A stretch of DNA of 53,941 bases, taken from contig CAJUTD010000005.1 of assembly GCA_910589635.1 (NCBI GenBank), forward strand, positions 5,887 to 59,827, read 5' to 3'. The notes beneath the pieces were generated by a model, which was not told the DNA's origin, searched no databases, and worked only from the letters and a program-made list of their open reading frames with translations. This stretch comes from an uncultured Lachnospiraceae bacterium (GTDB lineage Bacteria; Bacillota; Clostridia; Lachnospirales; Lachnospiraceae). Shown here piece after piece: positions 7,784 to 16,323 of the stretch (positions are counted from its first letter, which is position 1; every line of letters begins with the position of its first letter). Both the position numbers and the translations under genes were made by a program.

Positions 7784-7806
7784 GAAAAAATCCTCCGTAT
7801 ACACAG

Positions 7807-7838
7807 GACGCCAATCCTGACATTTGCGGATTGGCGTC
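7807..7838. other. Perfect 11-bp hairpin in the arcC leader
   Basis: The arms GACGCCAATCC and GGATTGGCGTC enclose a 10-base loop, 24 bp upstream of the arcC start. Read toward arcC it has no T-run; read on the plus strand it is followed by TTTGTTTTTAT. It may stabilise the arcC mRNA 5' end or stop antisense transcription. Confidence 0.6.
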
Positions 7839-7995
7839 TCAGTTTGTTTTTATATTATCACATTTCCTATCATAATAAAAGAAAATTTTATGCTATGTTA
7901 CGATTCATGCACAGACAAAATATCGTCAAAGAAATATCGTGCTGAACACAGTTTATATCTTATCATAAGCTGCCTCTATTCGACAGCCAGTACAA

Positions 7996-9969
7996 TTAAT
8001 CTGAAGCAAGCGTGAACTGTTCCACCAATTCCTTCAAACTGGCAGCTTCAGCAGAAAGCTGTTCACTTGCAGCCGCACCTTCTTCAGCAGTCGCGCTATT
8101 GCTCTGCACAACAACTGAAATTTGATTGATACCCTCGGAAACCTGACCTACCGACTCTGACTGCTCATTTGATACTATTGCAATATGGTCGATGGCAGCA
8201 ACCACAGACTGAATACTTTCTACAACACCAAGCAGAACATCCGCCGTATTTTGGGCAATTCCTGTACCGATATGTACTGCATCCGTAGAATTCTCAATAA
8301 GCTCGGATGTATTTTTTGCCGCCTGCGCAGATTTTCCCGCTAAATTGCGAACCTCCTCCGCAACAACGGCAAAGCCCTTCCCCGCGCTGCCGGCCCTGGC
8401 CGCTTCCACCGCCGCGTTCAGGGCAAGTATATTTGTCTGGAACGCAATATCATCTATTGTCTTAAGAATCTTTTCAATCTCTTCGGAACTGTAGCGAATC
8501 TTTTCCATCGCCTCTACCAGATTCTGCATCTTCTGGTTACACAAGAAAACCTCCTCTCCAGTCTGATGCGTCTGGCTCCTGACATCCAACGCCCCATCTG
8601 CCGTGTCTTTCACTTCCTCGGAAATCATAGTAATCCGAGCTGCCAATTCCTGTACCGATCCCGCCTGTTCCGCAGTGCCCTGGCTAAGCATCTGTGCGCT
8701 TGAAGATAATTGATCGCTGGCATTCGCCACTTCCTCCGCCGAATGATTGACCTGACGCATGGCTCTGCTCAGTTCAAGCCTCATATTACGCATGGAATGC
8801 AAAATATCCTGAAAACTGCCGACATATACCTCCTCATGCTCTGTATGGACATTCAAATTCTGATTCGCCATCTCGTTGAGCAAATAACTAATGTCATTGA
8901 TAACGACACGCAACCCTTCCACCAGAGCCTCCGTCGATTCGACAAGCACACCTGTTTCATCCCTGTTGGAAACCTTAGGCATAGGTGTCTCTAAGTCTCC
9001 CTCAACAAGCTGCTTCATCCGCTTGACACAAGCCTTCATCGGCCTGCCAATATTGCGAGCCAAAGCCAAGGCAACAATAACTGAGATCAATATGGAGGCC
9101 ACAATCACTGCGATATTGATAACCATTGCATCCCGCGTGGATTCCAGATAATTAATCTGTGGCGCAGTCACTGCAATACTCCAGCCGTCTGTATCCTGCA
9201 CGGGAGCATAGGCTGCAAACATTTCATCTTCTCCGTTTGTATAGCTTCCAAATCCATTTTTTCCCTGACGCATCTCGGCATGAATCGCCGCCAGCTCCTG
9301 TAGTGAAGCGTCGCTCTGCGCTTCCTCTTCTATATTTTGAACCGTAATCGTATCAAGCGTGATGTCTGCAATCGTAACGCCGGACTTATTAATCATATAA
9401 GCCCTGCTATTTTCACCTATCTGAATTGCCGATACAATATCGTTCAAGAACGTCTCATGTGGAACAAAATATACAACACCGACAATGGACTTCTCAACGT
9501 CTCCTTCAGAATATAGAGGCGCCGCTACCATAATAGACAGTTCCCCCGTAACCTTACTAATCAACGGCTCTGATACAAAAACTTTTCCCTGCATGGCCTG
9601 ACGTACATATTCACGGTCTGAATAGTCATTTCCATCAAAAATACTGATGCCATCCGCACCAACAATATTTCCTCTCTGAAAACCATGCATAGAAACGCGC
9701 CCATTGATGATAGCCTGCTTTTCTTCCACCGACTCTTCTGGATCAGACAATTGCGGAATGCACCCCACCTCCATGACGACGTTCTTATATGCCTCCAGCT
9801 CCTGCTGCGCACGCCCCGCTGCCAGAACTGCCGTCTGACCCATCATCTGTTCTACCGTAGCCATAGTATTGTTGTAATTTAACTTGATGCTTGCAGTTCC
9901 AGATGCGACCAGCCCAATCATAACCGTCAGAATAAGACATACAGTAATTTTGGTCCGAATGCTTCTCAT
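7996..9969 (-). CDS. Methyl-accepting chemotaxis protein, dCache-type sensor
   Basis: This 657-residue membrane chemoreceptor controls CheA through CheW. TM1 is about residues 8-28, an extracellular sensor of dCache_1 type spans about 30-280, and TM2 is about 285-305 (IVASILISVIVALALA). HAMP and a linker follow to about 390, then the signalling coiled coil. The highly conserved hairpin tip is near 510-545 (FQTNILALNAAVEAARAG). There is no C-terminal CheR/CheB-binding pentapeptide. The start has GTAGGAGGT upstream and its promoter is at 10108-10137. No flagellar or che genes are near. The ligand is unknown. Confidence 0.93.
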   Translation of the reverse strand: MRSIRTKITVCLILTVMIGLVASGTASIKLNYNNTMATVEQMMGQTAVLAAGRAQQELEAYKNVVMEVGCIPQLSDPEESVEEKQAIINGRVSMHGFQRGNIVGADGISIFDGNDYSDREYVRQAMQGKVFVSEPLISKVTGELSIMVAAPLYSEGDVEKSIVGVVYFVPHETFLNDIVSAIQIGENSRAYMINKSGVTIADITLDTITVQNIEEEAQSDASLQELAAIHAEMRQGKNGFGSYTNGEDEMFAAYAPVQDTDGWSIAVTAPQINYLESTRDAMVINIAVIVASILISVIVALALARNIGRPMKACVKRMKQLVEGDLETPMPKVSNRDETGVLVESTEALVEGLRVVINDISYLLNEMANQNLNVHTEHEEVYVGSFQDILHSMRNMRLELSRAMRQVNHSAEEVANASDQLSSSAQMLSQGTAEQAGSVQELAARITMISEEVKDTADGALDVRSQTHQTGEEVFLCNQKMQNLVEAMEKIRYSSEEIEKILKTIDDIAFQTNILALNAAVEAARAGSAGKGFAVVAEEVRNLAGKSAQAAKNTSELIENSTDAVHIGTGIAQNTADVLLGVVESIQSVVAAIDHIAIVSNEQSESVGQVSEGINQISVVVQSNSATAEEGAAASEQLSAEAASLKELVEQFTLASD

Positions 9970-10107
9970 TTCAATATTACCTCCTACCCATTAGCTGAAA
10001 TTATGAAATATTTTGCCAATTCTAAATTATTTATTCTGTCATTACGCTATATAATTCTAGTACAATTCAGAATTAACATATTCAACCATTTTTACTATTT
10101 TATAACT

Positions 10108-10137
10108 ATTATAAAAGTTACGATTCCCGCTTGTCAA
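10108..10137 (-). promoter_or_regulatory. Sigma-A promoter of the chemoreceptor gene
   Basis: On the minus strand TTGACA (10137-10132) is followed by an 18-bp spacer and TATAAT (10113-10108). Both hexamers match consensus. The predicted transcript has a leader of about 130 bases before the start at 9969. The rest of 10138-10268 shows only a weak CCCTC/GAGGG hairpin near 10208-10223. Confidence 0.8.
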
Positions 10138-10268
10138 CCACTTTCTGTATCTCATTTGTTACGCCAGAACACTGTATGGGAAATGGATTGAAAACACTCC
10201 CCTACCCTCTCATTCTTGAGGGGCCGCACACTTTCAAACTTTAGCGTGGCAAAATATTTTTCTAAAAG

Positions 10269-10317
10269 AAAAAGCCCTGCACACAACGTATGATATCATT
10301 GTATGCGCAGGGCTTTT
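10269..10317. terminator. Terminator of the htrA unit, probably bidirectional
   Basis: The arms AAAAGCCCTGC and GCAGGGCTTTT enclose a loop that can itself pair (ACAA/TTGT with an ATGATATCAT palindrome). On the minus strand the stem is followed by TTTTTCTTTT. It lies 70 bp after the htrA stop. Confidence 0.85.
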
Positions 10318-10385
10318 ATTGTCTTTTAACTGTCAATAACTAGATTTCCCATCATATGAAAAGAAAATTTTCTGCTATATAATTA

Positions 10386-12233
10386 TTATTCGTTCTTCTT
10401 ACCAAGTGTAACAGTTATCGTCTCTTCACTCCATTCACCATTTTCGTTCCTCTGTAAAGTTACCTCTACCTGACTGCCTGCCTCATAATACTGCATAGCA
10501 TCCGCCAAGCCTTCCATAGACGATACCTTCCTGCCATCAAATTTCGTGATTACATCGCCTTTGTGTATTCCCGCTTGGTCTGCCGCGCTGTTTTCCGTCA
10601 CCATCGTAATATAGATACCCTCGGGCATACCAAAGCTTTTTGCCAGCTCAGAAGACATATCCTGTCCGGACACGCCCAGATATGCGGATTTCGATTCATC
10701 TACAATCTCTCTGGAAATCATATTGTTGATAATCGGCTCTGCCACGGAGATGGGGATGGCGTATCCCATGCCTTCCACCTGGGTATCGGCATATTTCACA
10801 GAATTGATACCTATTACCTCACCGTTCATATTCAGCAGCGCTCCGCCACTGTTTCCGGGATTGATTGCTGCATCCGTCTGAAGCAGGTTATTCGTAATTG
10901 CAGCGCCTGTCATCTCATCCTGAATTGTCACTTCCCTGTCCACAGCGCTGATTACGCCTGTCGTCACTGCCTGCCCATAGCCCAAAGCGTTCCCAATTGC
11001 CACTACGCTCTGTCCTACCTTGATATCCTCTGAAGTTCCCACTGTCGCAACCTTAATCTTTTCCATGGTATCGCTGGGAATATCTTTTGTCTTGACAGAG
11101 ATTACAGCAAGGTCTGTACTGGCGTCCGTACCCTTAATCTCCGCCTGCACCTGCTGGTCGTCGATAAAGTTTACCATGAGCTGTGTGGAATTGGCAACCA
11201 CATGGTTGTTGGTGGCTATATAAATTTCCTCATCCGTCTGGCCCATGATAATCCCGCTGCCCGCACTCGAAGTATCCTGCGTGTAAGCCCTTCCAAAAAA
11301 GTCCATCTGCTGCTGTCCCATATTGGTGATGGACACGATAGACGGCATCACATTTTCCGCAATATCAGAAACATCTGTCACCGTTGTCGCTGTACTCACA
11401 TTCGTGGCTGAAAGGCTGCCCTTCCCCGCCTTTTCGGAAGACTGGCCTGTCGTCTCCGCTGTTGCCTCCTGCTTAACCTGATCTACACCCAAAGTCTTTC
11501 GGAATGCAAAACCTGTTCCATAAAATACGGTACTTGATACCAATCCAAACACTAAAGCAAGAGATGCACATTTTACCACTGTCATACCAAAGCCATGCTG
11601 CTTCTTGGTTCCCGGCGTTTTCTGTTTCTTTTCTTTTTTGTAGAATTTTTCACGTTTGGCTGCGGCTCCCTGCCCTTGAAACGCTCCCTGTCCTGCATTC
11701 CCTGCTGCATCATTACTTCCTGTAGCGTTCTGCCAGCCTCCCATGGCATTGTTACCAGAAGCATTCTGCCAGCCCGATGCATTGTTGTTTCCAGAAGCAT
11801 TCTGCCAGCCCGATGCATTGTTGTTTCCAGAAGTCCTCTGCCAGCCTGACGCATCATTATTTCCGGCAGCGTTTTGCCAACCTCCCATAGCGTTGCTTCC
11901 ATGGGCATTTTCCTGGCTTCCCATATCATTGCTTCCGGGGGAGTTTTCATAAGTTCCGGCTGTATAAACCCTCTGGGCGCTGATGTTGCCTTCCTCTTTG
12001 CTCTCATAGTAATTCGGGTTGCGATCCTGATTTTCCTGATTAACATAACTGTACGAATAAATGGAACCCTGGGCGCCTGTGCTGCTTGAGGCGGCTTTTG
12101 CACTTGTATTCTCTGTGCTGTCAGTAAAACTATTTTCACCTGTATTCTTTATCTCGTTTTCCATATGGCTGCTTTGCGTATTGTCCATATCGTTTCCTAA
12201 ATTATGATTATAATTATTGTTATTGTTTTCCAT
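10386..12233 (-). CDS. htrA: HtrA/DegP-like membrane-anchored serine protease with PDZ domain
   Basis: This 615-residue envelope quality-control protease degrades misfolded exported proteins. The N-terminal ~200 residues are predicted cytoplasmic and rich in Asn, Gly, Ser and Gln, with a 12-residue repeat (about 100-170, unit SGNNNASGWQNA). A Lys-rich stretch precedes one TM helix (about 214-238). The trypsin-like domain carries the triad His near 343 (NNHVV), Asp near 371 (STDLAVI) and Ser near 460 (GNSGGALL). One PDZ domain occupies about 515-605. The ribosome-binding site is AAAGGAGAT. The repeat-rich tail is much longer than in Bacillus HtrA. The promoter at 12319-12347 and terminator at 10269 suggest it is transcribed alone. 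Confidence 0.94.
   Translation of the reverse strand: MENNNNNYNHNLGNDMDNTQSSHMENEIKNTGENSFTDSTENTSAKAASSSTGAQGSIYSYSYVNQENQDRNPNYYESKEEGNISAQRVYTAGTYENSPGSNDMGSQENAHGSNAMGGWQNAAGNNDASGWQRTSGNNNASGWQNASGNNNASGWQNASGNNAMGGWQNATGSNDAAGNAGQGAFQGQGAAAKREKFYKKEKKQKTPGTKKQHGFGMTVVKCASLALVFGLVSSTVFYGTGFAFRKTLGVDQVKQEATAETTGQSSEKAGKGSLSATNVSTATTVTDVSDIAENVMPSIVSITNMGQQQMDFFGRAYTQDTSSAGSGIIMGQTDEEIYIATNNHVVANSTQLMVNFIDDQQVQAEIKGTDASTDLAVISVKTKDIPSDTMEKIKVATVGTSEDIKVGQSVVAIGNALGYGQAVTTGVISAVDREVTIQDEMTGAAITNNLLQTDAAINPGNSGGALLNMNGEVIGINSVKYADTQVEGMGYAIPISVAEPIINNMISREIVDESKSAYLGVSGQDMSSELAKSFGMPEGIYITMVTENSAADQAGIHKGDVITKFDGRKVSSMEGLADAMQYYEAGSQVEVTLQRNENGEWSEETITVTLGKKNE
11761..11832 (-). repeat. Exact 36-bp tandem repeat inside htrA, with degenerate flanking copies
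   Basis: Two perfect 36-bp copies (11761-11796 and 11797-11832) encode the unit SGNNNASGWQNA. Diverged copies extend the pattern from about 11725 to about 11940. The in-frame unit means copy-number change would alter only the length of the cytoplasmic tail. Confidence 0.9.
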
Positions 12234-12318
12234 AACAGATATCTCCTTTCTCGTCTAACGCTCTCCTTTGTTTCTAATAAGCAGTTTACGGAATATTTGT
12301 GATAAATCTGTGTCTAAT

Positions 12319-12347
12319 ATTTTAAAAAAAAGTGTTTTCCCGCACAA
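12319..12347 (-). promoter_or_regulatory. Probable htrA promoter
   Basis: On the minus strand TTGTGC (12347-12342), a 17-bp spacer and TAAAAT (12324-12319) lie about 85 bp upstream of the htrA start. Confidence 0.55.
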
Positions 12348-12377
12348 ATATTTTGCTTACTAAAAATAGAAAGGACA

Positions 12378-14204
12378 TCACTCTACTGTTACGGATTTTG
12401 CCAGATTCCGCGGCTTATCCACATCACATCCCTTGCCCACGGACACATAGTAACTAAAAAGCTGCAAGGGAATAATCGCCAGGGAATTTGTAAACCAGCG
12501 GTTGGTCTGTGGAATATAGATCACATAATCCGCCGCCTTCTCGATCTCCGTATTGCCGGTGTTCGTCACCGCAAGTACAAAAGCTCCGCGGCTTTTCAAT
12601 TCCACAATATTGCTGATAGTCTTCTTATACAACTCTTCCTGCGTCAAAACCGAAGCGACCAAGGTCCCTTCCTCGATCAATGAAATTGTTCCATGCTTCA
12701 ACTCACCGGCTGCATAGGCCTCAGAGTGGATGTAGGAAATCTCTTTGAGCTTTAAGGAACCCTCGAGAGAGATTGCATAGTCAATACCGCGCCCCACAAA
12801 AAACACATCTTTTGCCGAAATGTAACGGTTGGCAAAATGCTGGATTTTCCCTTTATTGCTGAGAAGCATCTCAATCTGCTCCGGTAACTTCTGCAAATCT
12901 TTGAGGTAAGAGGTAACTTCCCTCTCTGTGATCTCTCCCCGCACCTGGGCAAATTTAATGGCAAGGAGATACTCTGCTATGAGTTGGGCGCTGTACGCCT
13001 TAGTCGTCGCTACGGCAATCTCCGGCCCCGCCCAGGTGTACATCACCTTATCGGCCTCCCGGGCGATAGAACTTCCCACCACATTTACAATACCGAGCGT
13101 CTTGACGCCCCTGCTCTTTGCCTCCCGCAAGGCTGCCAGTGAATCTGCCGTCTCCCCGGACTGGCTGATGATAATTACGAGATCATTTTCTGCAAGGATC
13201 GGGTTGCGGTAGCGAAACTCCGAGGCAAGGTCCACATCCACAGGAATGCGCGCCATGCCCTCAAATACATATTTCGCCGTCATGCCCGTATGATACGCGG
13301 AGCCGCAGGCAATGATATGCAGCCTGCCGATTCCACGGATTTCCTCATCCGACATGCCAAGCTCCTCAATATCCACCATGCCGTTTTTAATCCTCGGGCT
13401 TAACGTATCTCTCACGGTCTGCGGCTGCTCATACATTTCTTTTAACATGAAGTGCTCGTAACCACCCTTTTCCGCAGCGTTGATATCCCAATCAATCGTG
13501 GAAGGTTCTTTGACAATCTCCTCACCGTCTACATTATAGAAAGAAATATCTTCCCCTGATAACAAGGCAACCTCTTCATTCTGGATAAAATATACATTTC
13601 GCGTATATTTGAGCACTGCCGGCACATCGGATGCAATCAAGTTGCCGTCTCCGCCGTGTCCCACAATCAAGGGACTGTCCTTGCGCACCGCATATAACAG
13701 GCCGGGATGCGCCTGAAACATGATCCCCAGGGCATAAGACCCCTCCACGCGGTTCATGACCCTCAGAATGGCTTCCATCGGGTCGCCTTTATAATAGTAA
13801 TCTAAAAGATGCGACACAACCTCCGTGTCAGTGTCCGACACAAATTGGAATCCTTTGCCTTCCAGGTATTTTTTCAATTTCTGATAATTTTCGATAATCC
13901 CATTGTGCACAACCGCAATACTTTCATCCTGATTAAAATGGGGATGCGCATTGCTGCCTGTGGGCGCGCCGTGCGTTGCCCAGCGCGTATGTCCGATTCC
14001 GGCAGTCCCCGGCATAGTTGCGCCGTCATGTGTCAGTTCACTGAGGACTTTCAGACGCCCGCACGCTTTCTGCGCATGAATTTTCTCTCCGTCATAGACT
14101 GCAATTCCCGCTGAATCATAGCCTCTGTATTCCAGCTTCGACAAGCCGTCCAACAGAATCGGCGCTGCCTGTGAGTTCCCGATATAACCTACTATTCCGC
14201 ACAT
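12378..14204 (-). CDS. glmS: Glutamine--fructose-6-phosphate aminotransferase (isomerizing)
   Basis: This 608-residue enzyme makes glucosamine-6-phosphate from fructose-6-phosphate and glutamine, the first step toward UDP-GlcNAc for peptidoglycan and wall glycans. The N-terminal glutaminase domain starts with the catalytic Cys2 (MCGIVGYIG) and contains YRGYDSAGIA and HTRWATHG. Two SIS sugar-isomerase domains follow, with SQSGETADSLAAL and TKAYSAQ. The C-terminus NLAKSVTVE is typical. The AGGAGG site overlaps the end of the LCP gene 17 bp upstream, so the two form an operon. No glmS ribozyme is present in the leader. Confidence 0.97.
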   Translation of the reverse strand: MCGIVGYIGNSQAAPILLDGLSKLEYRGYDSAGIAVYDGEKIHAQKACGRLKVLSELTHDGATMPGTAGIGHTRWATHGAPTGSNAHPHFNQDESIAVVHNGIIENYQKLKKYLEGKGFQFVSDTDTEVVSHLLDYYYKGDPMEAILRVMNRVEGSYALGIMFQAHPGLLYAVRKDSPLIVGHGGDGNLIASDVPAVLKYTRNVYFIQNEEVALLSGEDISFYNVDGEEIVKEPSTIDWDINAAEKGGYEHFMLKEMYEQPQTVRDTLSPRIKNGMVDIEELGMSDEEIRGIGRLHIIACGSAYHTGMTAKYVFEGMARIPVDVDLASEFRYRNPILAENDLVIIISQSGETADSLAALREAKSRGVKTLGIVNVVGSSIAREADKVMYTWAGPEIAVATTKAYSAQLIAEYLLAIKFAQVRGEITEREVTSYLKDLQKLPEQIEMLLSNKGKIQHFANRYISAKDVFFVGRGIDYAISLEGSLKLKEISYIHSEAYAAGELKHGTISLIEEGTLVASVLTQEELYKKTISNIVELKSRGAFVLAVTNTGNTEIEKAADYVIYIPQTNRWFTNSLAIIPLQLFSYYVSVGKGCDVDKPRNLAKSVTVE

Positions 14205-14221
14205 ATCACTGATTCCTCCTG

Positions 14222-15346
14222 CTATTCACCGCTGTCTGCCGTCACCCCGGTACGATAGATAATCTCATCGCTGATTCCCTGTACGCTGTCTGTCACCGTA
14301 TAACTCGTGGTCCCAAACAGGAAATCGTGAAGCTGTTTCACATTAGATGCCAAATCTTTGGGCACTACACAGTCTGCGTCTGACTGCTGGTAAGAAATAT
14401 CTATCACCTTATTGCGCAAGTCAAACGGAAATCCTCTGCTCTCCCCGAGCTTATAATGAAATGCGTCCATCGCCATATCAATCAGCTCCATTTTATCCAA
14501 GCTGGTCTTGATCTGCGGGAAGACAGCGTCAATCAAATCATTGATCGTCCCTACATCTGATTTTAACGCTTTTTCTACCATTTTATTCACAACCAGGCGC
14601 TGACGTTCCGTCCGCTTGAAATCATCTCCCGCCGTGTAGCGGATTCTTCCGTAAGAAACGGCCTGTACGCCGTTCAGGTTATATGTACCTGCCCCCGGAA
14701 GCTGGTCATAGCTCTTGCCGGTCACCTCTGACGTCTCAATACAGTAATTATTAAGGTGGACGCACTCCTCTTCTGTAATCTCAATCTCCACGCCGCCCAA
14801 GATATCTACCGCTTCCGCCACAGCGTTAAAGTCAAACGATACATACTCCGCGATATCCAGGTCCAGATTCGTATTTAACATACGCACTGCCTGCTCCGGG
14901 CCTCCTACGGCATATGCGGCATTGGCTTTGCTGTAGGCCTCTGGATTATCCAAATCCGCCATTTTCAGAAATGTATCACGATATACGGACACCAGACGGA
15001 CTTCCTTCGTCTTATCGTCAATCCTCGCCAGCATAATCACGTCGGAATTACCGCTGCTGTATGAATTATTCTCACGGTTGTCCAATCCAAACAGTGCGAT
15101 CGTCGTGTATTTGCTCAACACATCCTTCGTCTCTTTCGACAACTCTTCATTCTCAACGTCTTTGGCCTTAAAATTCTTATCCGTATTAATCTTGTCCATC
15201 TTTGCATTTGTCCAAATCCACACCAATGCGCCGCCAAGAATCAAAAGCTCTAAAATTACCAGGATAACTTTTCTCCTGCGCCGCTTTGCCCTCATCGCTT
15301 TTCTTGCCGCCGGACTCATTCCACGGCCGCTTGTTTTCTTTGCCAT
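14222..15346 (-). CDS. LCP (LytR-CpsA-Psr) family glycopolymer transferase
   Basis: This protein has about 374 residues. LCP enzymes move teichoic acid or capsular polymers from undecaprenyl phosphate onto peptidoglycan. The start at 15346 (MAKKTSGRG) is chosen because AGGTGAGG lies just before it; an ATG 39 bp upstream lacks such a site. A short basic cytoplasmic tail is followed by one TM helix (about 25-45, VILVILELLILGGALVWIW) and the extracellular LCP domain, with SVYRDTFL, ANAAYAVGG and RIRYTAGDDFKRTERQR. It is operonic with glmS and next to glycan-assembly genes. A paralogue lies at 29050-30123. Confidence 0.92.
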   Translation of the reverse strand: MAKKTSGRGMSPAARKAMRAKRRRRKVILVILELLILGGALVWIWTNAKMDKINTDKNFKAKDVENEELSKETKDVLSKYTTIALFGLDNRENNSYSSGNSDVIMLARIDDKTKEVRLVSVYRDTFLKMADLDNPEAYSKANAAYAVGGPEQAVRMLNTNLDLDIAEYVSFDFNAVAEAVDILGGVEIEITEEECVHLNNYCIETSEVTGKSYDQLPGAGTYNLNGVQAVSYGRIRYTAGDDFKRTERQRLVVNKMVEKALKSDVGTINDLIDAVFPQIKTSLDKMELIDMAMDAFHYKLGESRGFPFDLRNKVIDISYQQSDADCVVPKDLASNVKQLHDFLFGTTSYTVTDSVQGISDEIIYRTGVTADSGE

Positions 15347-15442
15347 ATCCTCACCTTGCCTATTTTTATGTTTGCTGCACTGCATTTCGTCAATGAAAAA
15401 CCATGCAGTACCTTCGTTTCCTGTCGAAACACTTACCGGTTT

Positions 15443-15471
15443 ATCTTATAATATTTCCCCCTATTTATCAA
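15443..15471 (-). promoter_or_regulatory. Probable promoter of the LCP-glmS operon
   Basis: On the minus strand TTGATA (15471-15466), a 17-bp spacer and TAAGAT (15448-15443) lie about 95 bp before the LCP start. It sits in the 182-bp gap after the GT2 gene. Confidence 0.55.
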
Positions 15472-15528
15472 CCGCTTATTTCTTAATTTTCATTAAATTC
15501 CCCTGCCAGTGTGCTTTCATAAAATAGA

Positions 15529-16323
15529 TTATATTTCGCCAAAGACCCCTTTTCTTCGACGCTTGCTCCAAGCCCTCCTGCCAAAACACCACAGAAACAC
15601 AAGCCGATTGCGCAACATCCTGCCCAGGCCATAATGCTCCATAGAGGAATTATTGGCGCCATGCCTGCGGTATAACAGCAACACATCCGGCAGAAAACAT
15701 GACTTTCCTGCAAAATAATCGCCCAAGATGCCAATCCACTGGTCATGCATCTCAATTTGTGCAGGAACCGGCAGAATCACTTCCAGCAAATCACGGCGAA
15801 ATGCCATACAGCAGCCGATATAGCTGTTCTTTATGATGTTTTTGATGACGCCAGCGCCGGAATCCCGGAATGCAAAAAATGATTCCATCTGAATATCGGC
15901 AACGTCCTCACCGGCAAATACCCGGGCATCATGAACAACTACGGACGCCCTCTGCTGCTCAAAGGCTCGCAGAACACGGCTTACCTTATGATCAAGCCAG
16001 ATATCGTCCTGGTCGGCAAGGAAAATGTAACGCCCTTTGGCATGGCTGAGCGCATAACCAACGTTACTCTTAATTCCCTGCCTGGGCCCTTTCAGCAAAC
16101 ATATCCTGCCGTCTGTTCGCTGGTATTCTTTTACAATGGACACTGTGCCATCCGCAGAACCATCATCAGAAACAATTAATTCATCCTGCTTCCCCAGCTG
16201 CCCTAGAATAGACTCCAGCTGCTGTCTGATATACGCTCCCCCGTTGTAGGAGGGAAGCACAACGGAAACACGAATATCTGCCGCCTCAGATTCCGGTCCC
16301 CGATCTATCTCTTTTGTTACCAC
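15529..16323 (-). CDS. Family 2 glycosyltransferase (wall/exopolysaccharide glycan assembly)
   Basis: About 264 residues. A GT-A fold is indicated by VSVVLPSYNGGAYIRQQL, the nucleotide-binding ELIVSDDGSADGT, the metal site FLADQDDIW, and a C-terminal H-D-Q-W motif (MHDQWIGIL). The family moves a sugar from a nucleotide donor onto a lipid-linked acceptor. The start is uncertain: the frame is open to 16413, but those residues overlap the previous gene. A GTG at 16323 overlapping that gene's stop (GTGGTAA) fits translational coupling. It is last in the glycan cluster. The transferred sugar is not known. Confidence 0.87.
   Translation of the reverse strand: MVTKEIDRGPESEAADIRVSVVLPSYNGGAYIRQQLESILGQLGKQDELIVSDDGSADGTVSIVKEYQRTDGRICLLKGPRQGIKSNVGYALSHAKGRYIFLADQDDIWLDHKVSRVLRAFEQQRASVVVHDARVFAGEDVADIQMESFFAFRDSGAGVIKNIIKNSYIGCCMAFRRDLLEVILPVPAQIEMHDQWIGILGDYFAGKSCFLPDVLLLYRRHGANNSSMEHYGLGRMLRNRLVFLWCFGRRAWSKRRRKGVFGEI

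Noticed and set aside
11761..11832. CRISPR or insertion-sequence end in htrA
   Set aside because: Units are directly adjacent, multiples of three, and encode a clean peptide repeat.
14205..15530. glmS ribozyme upstream of glmS
   Set aside because: Only 17 bp separate glmS from the LCP gene, and I see none of the ribozyme core sequence in the operon leader.
15483..15755. 90-residue minus-strand frame with Cys-rich sequence
   Set aside because: It overlaps the end of the GT2 gene in another frame and is a shadow of its codons.
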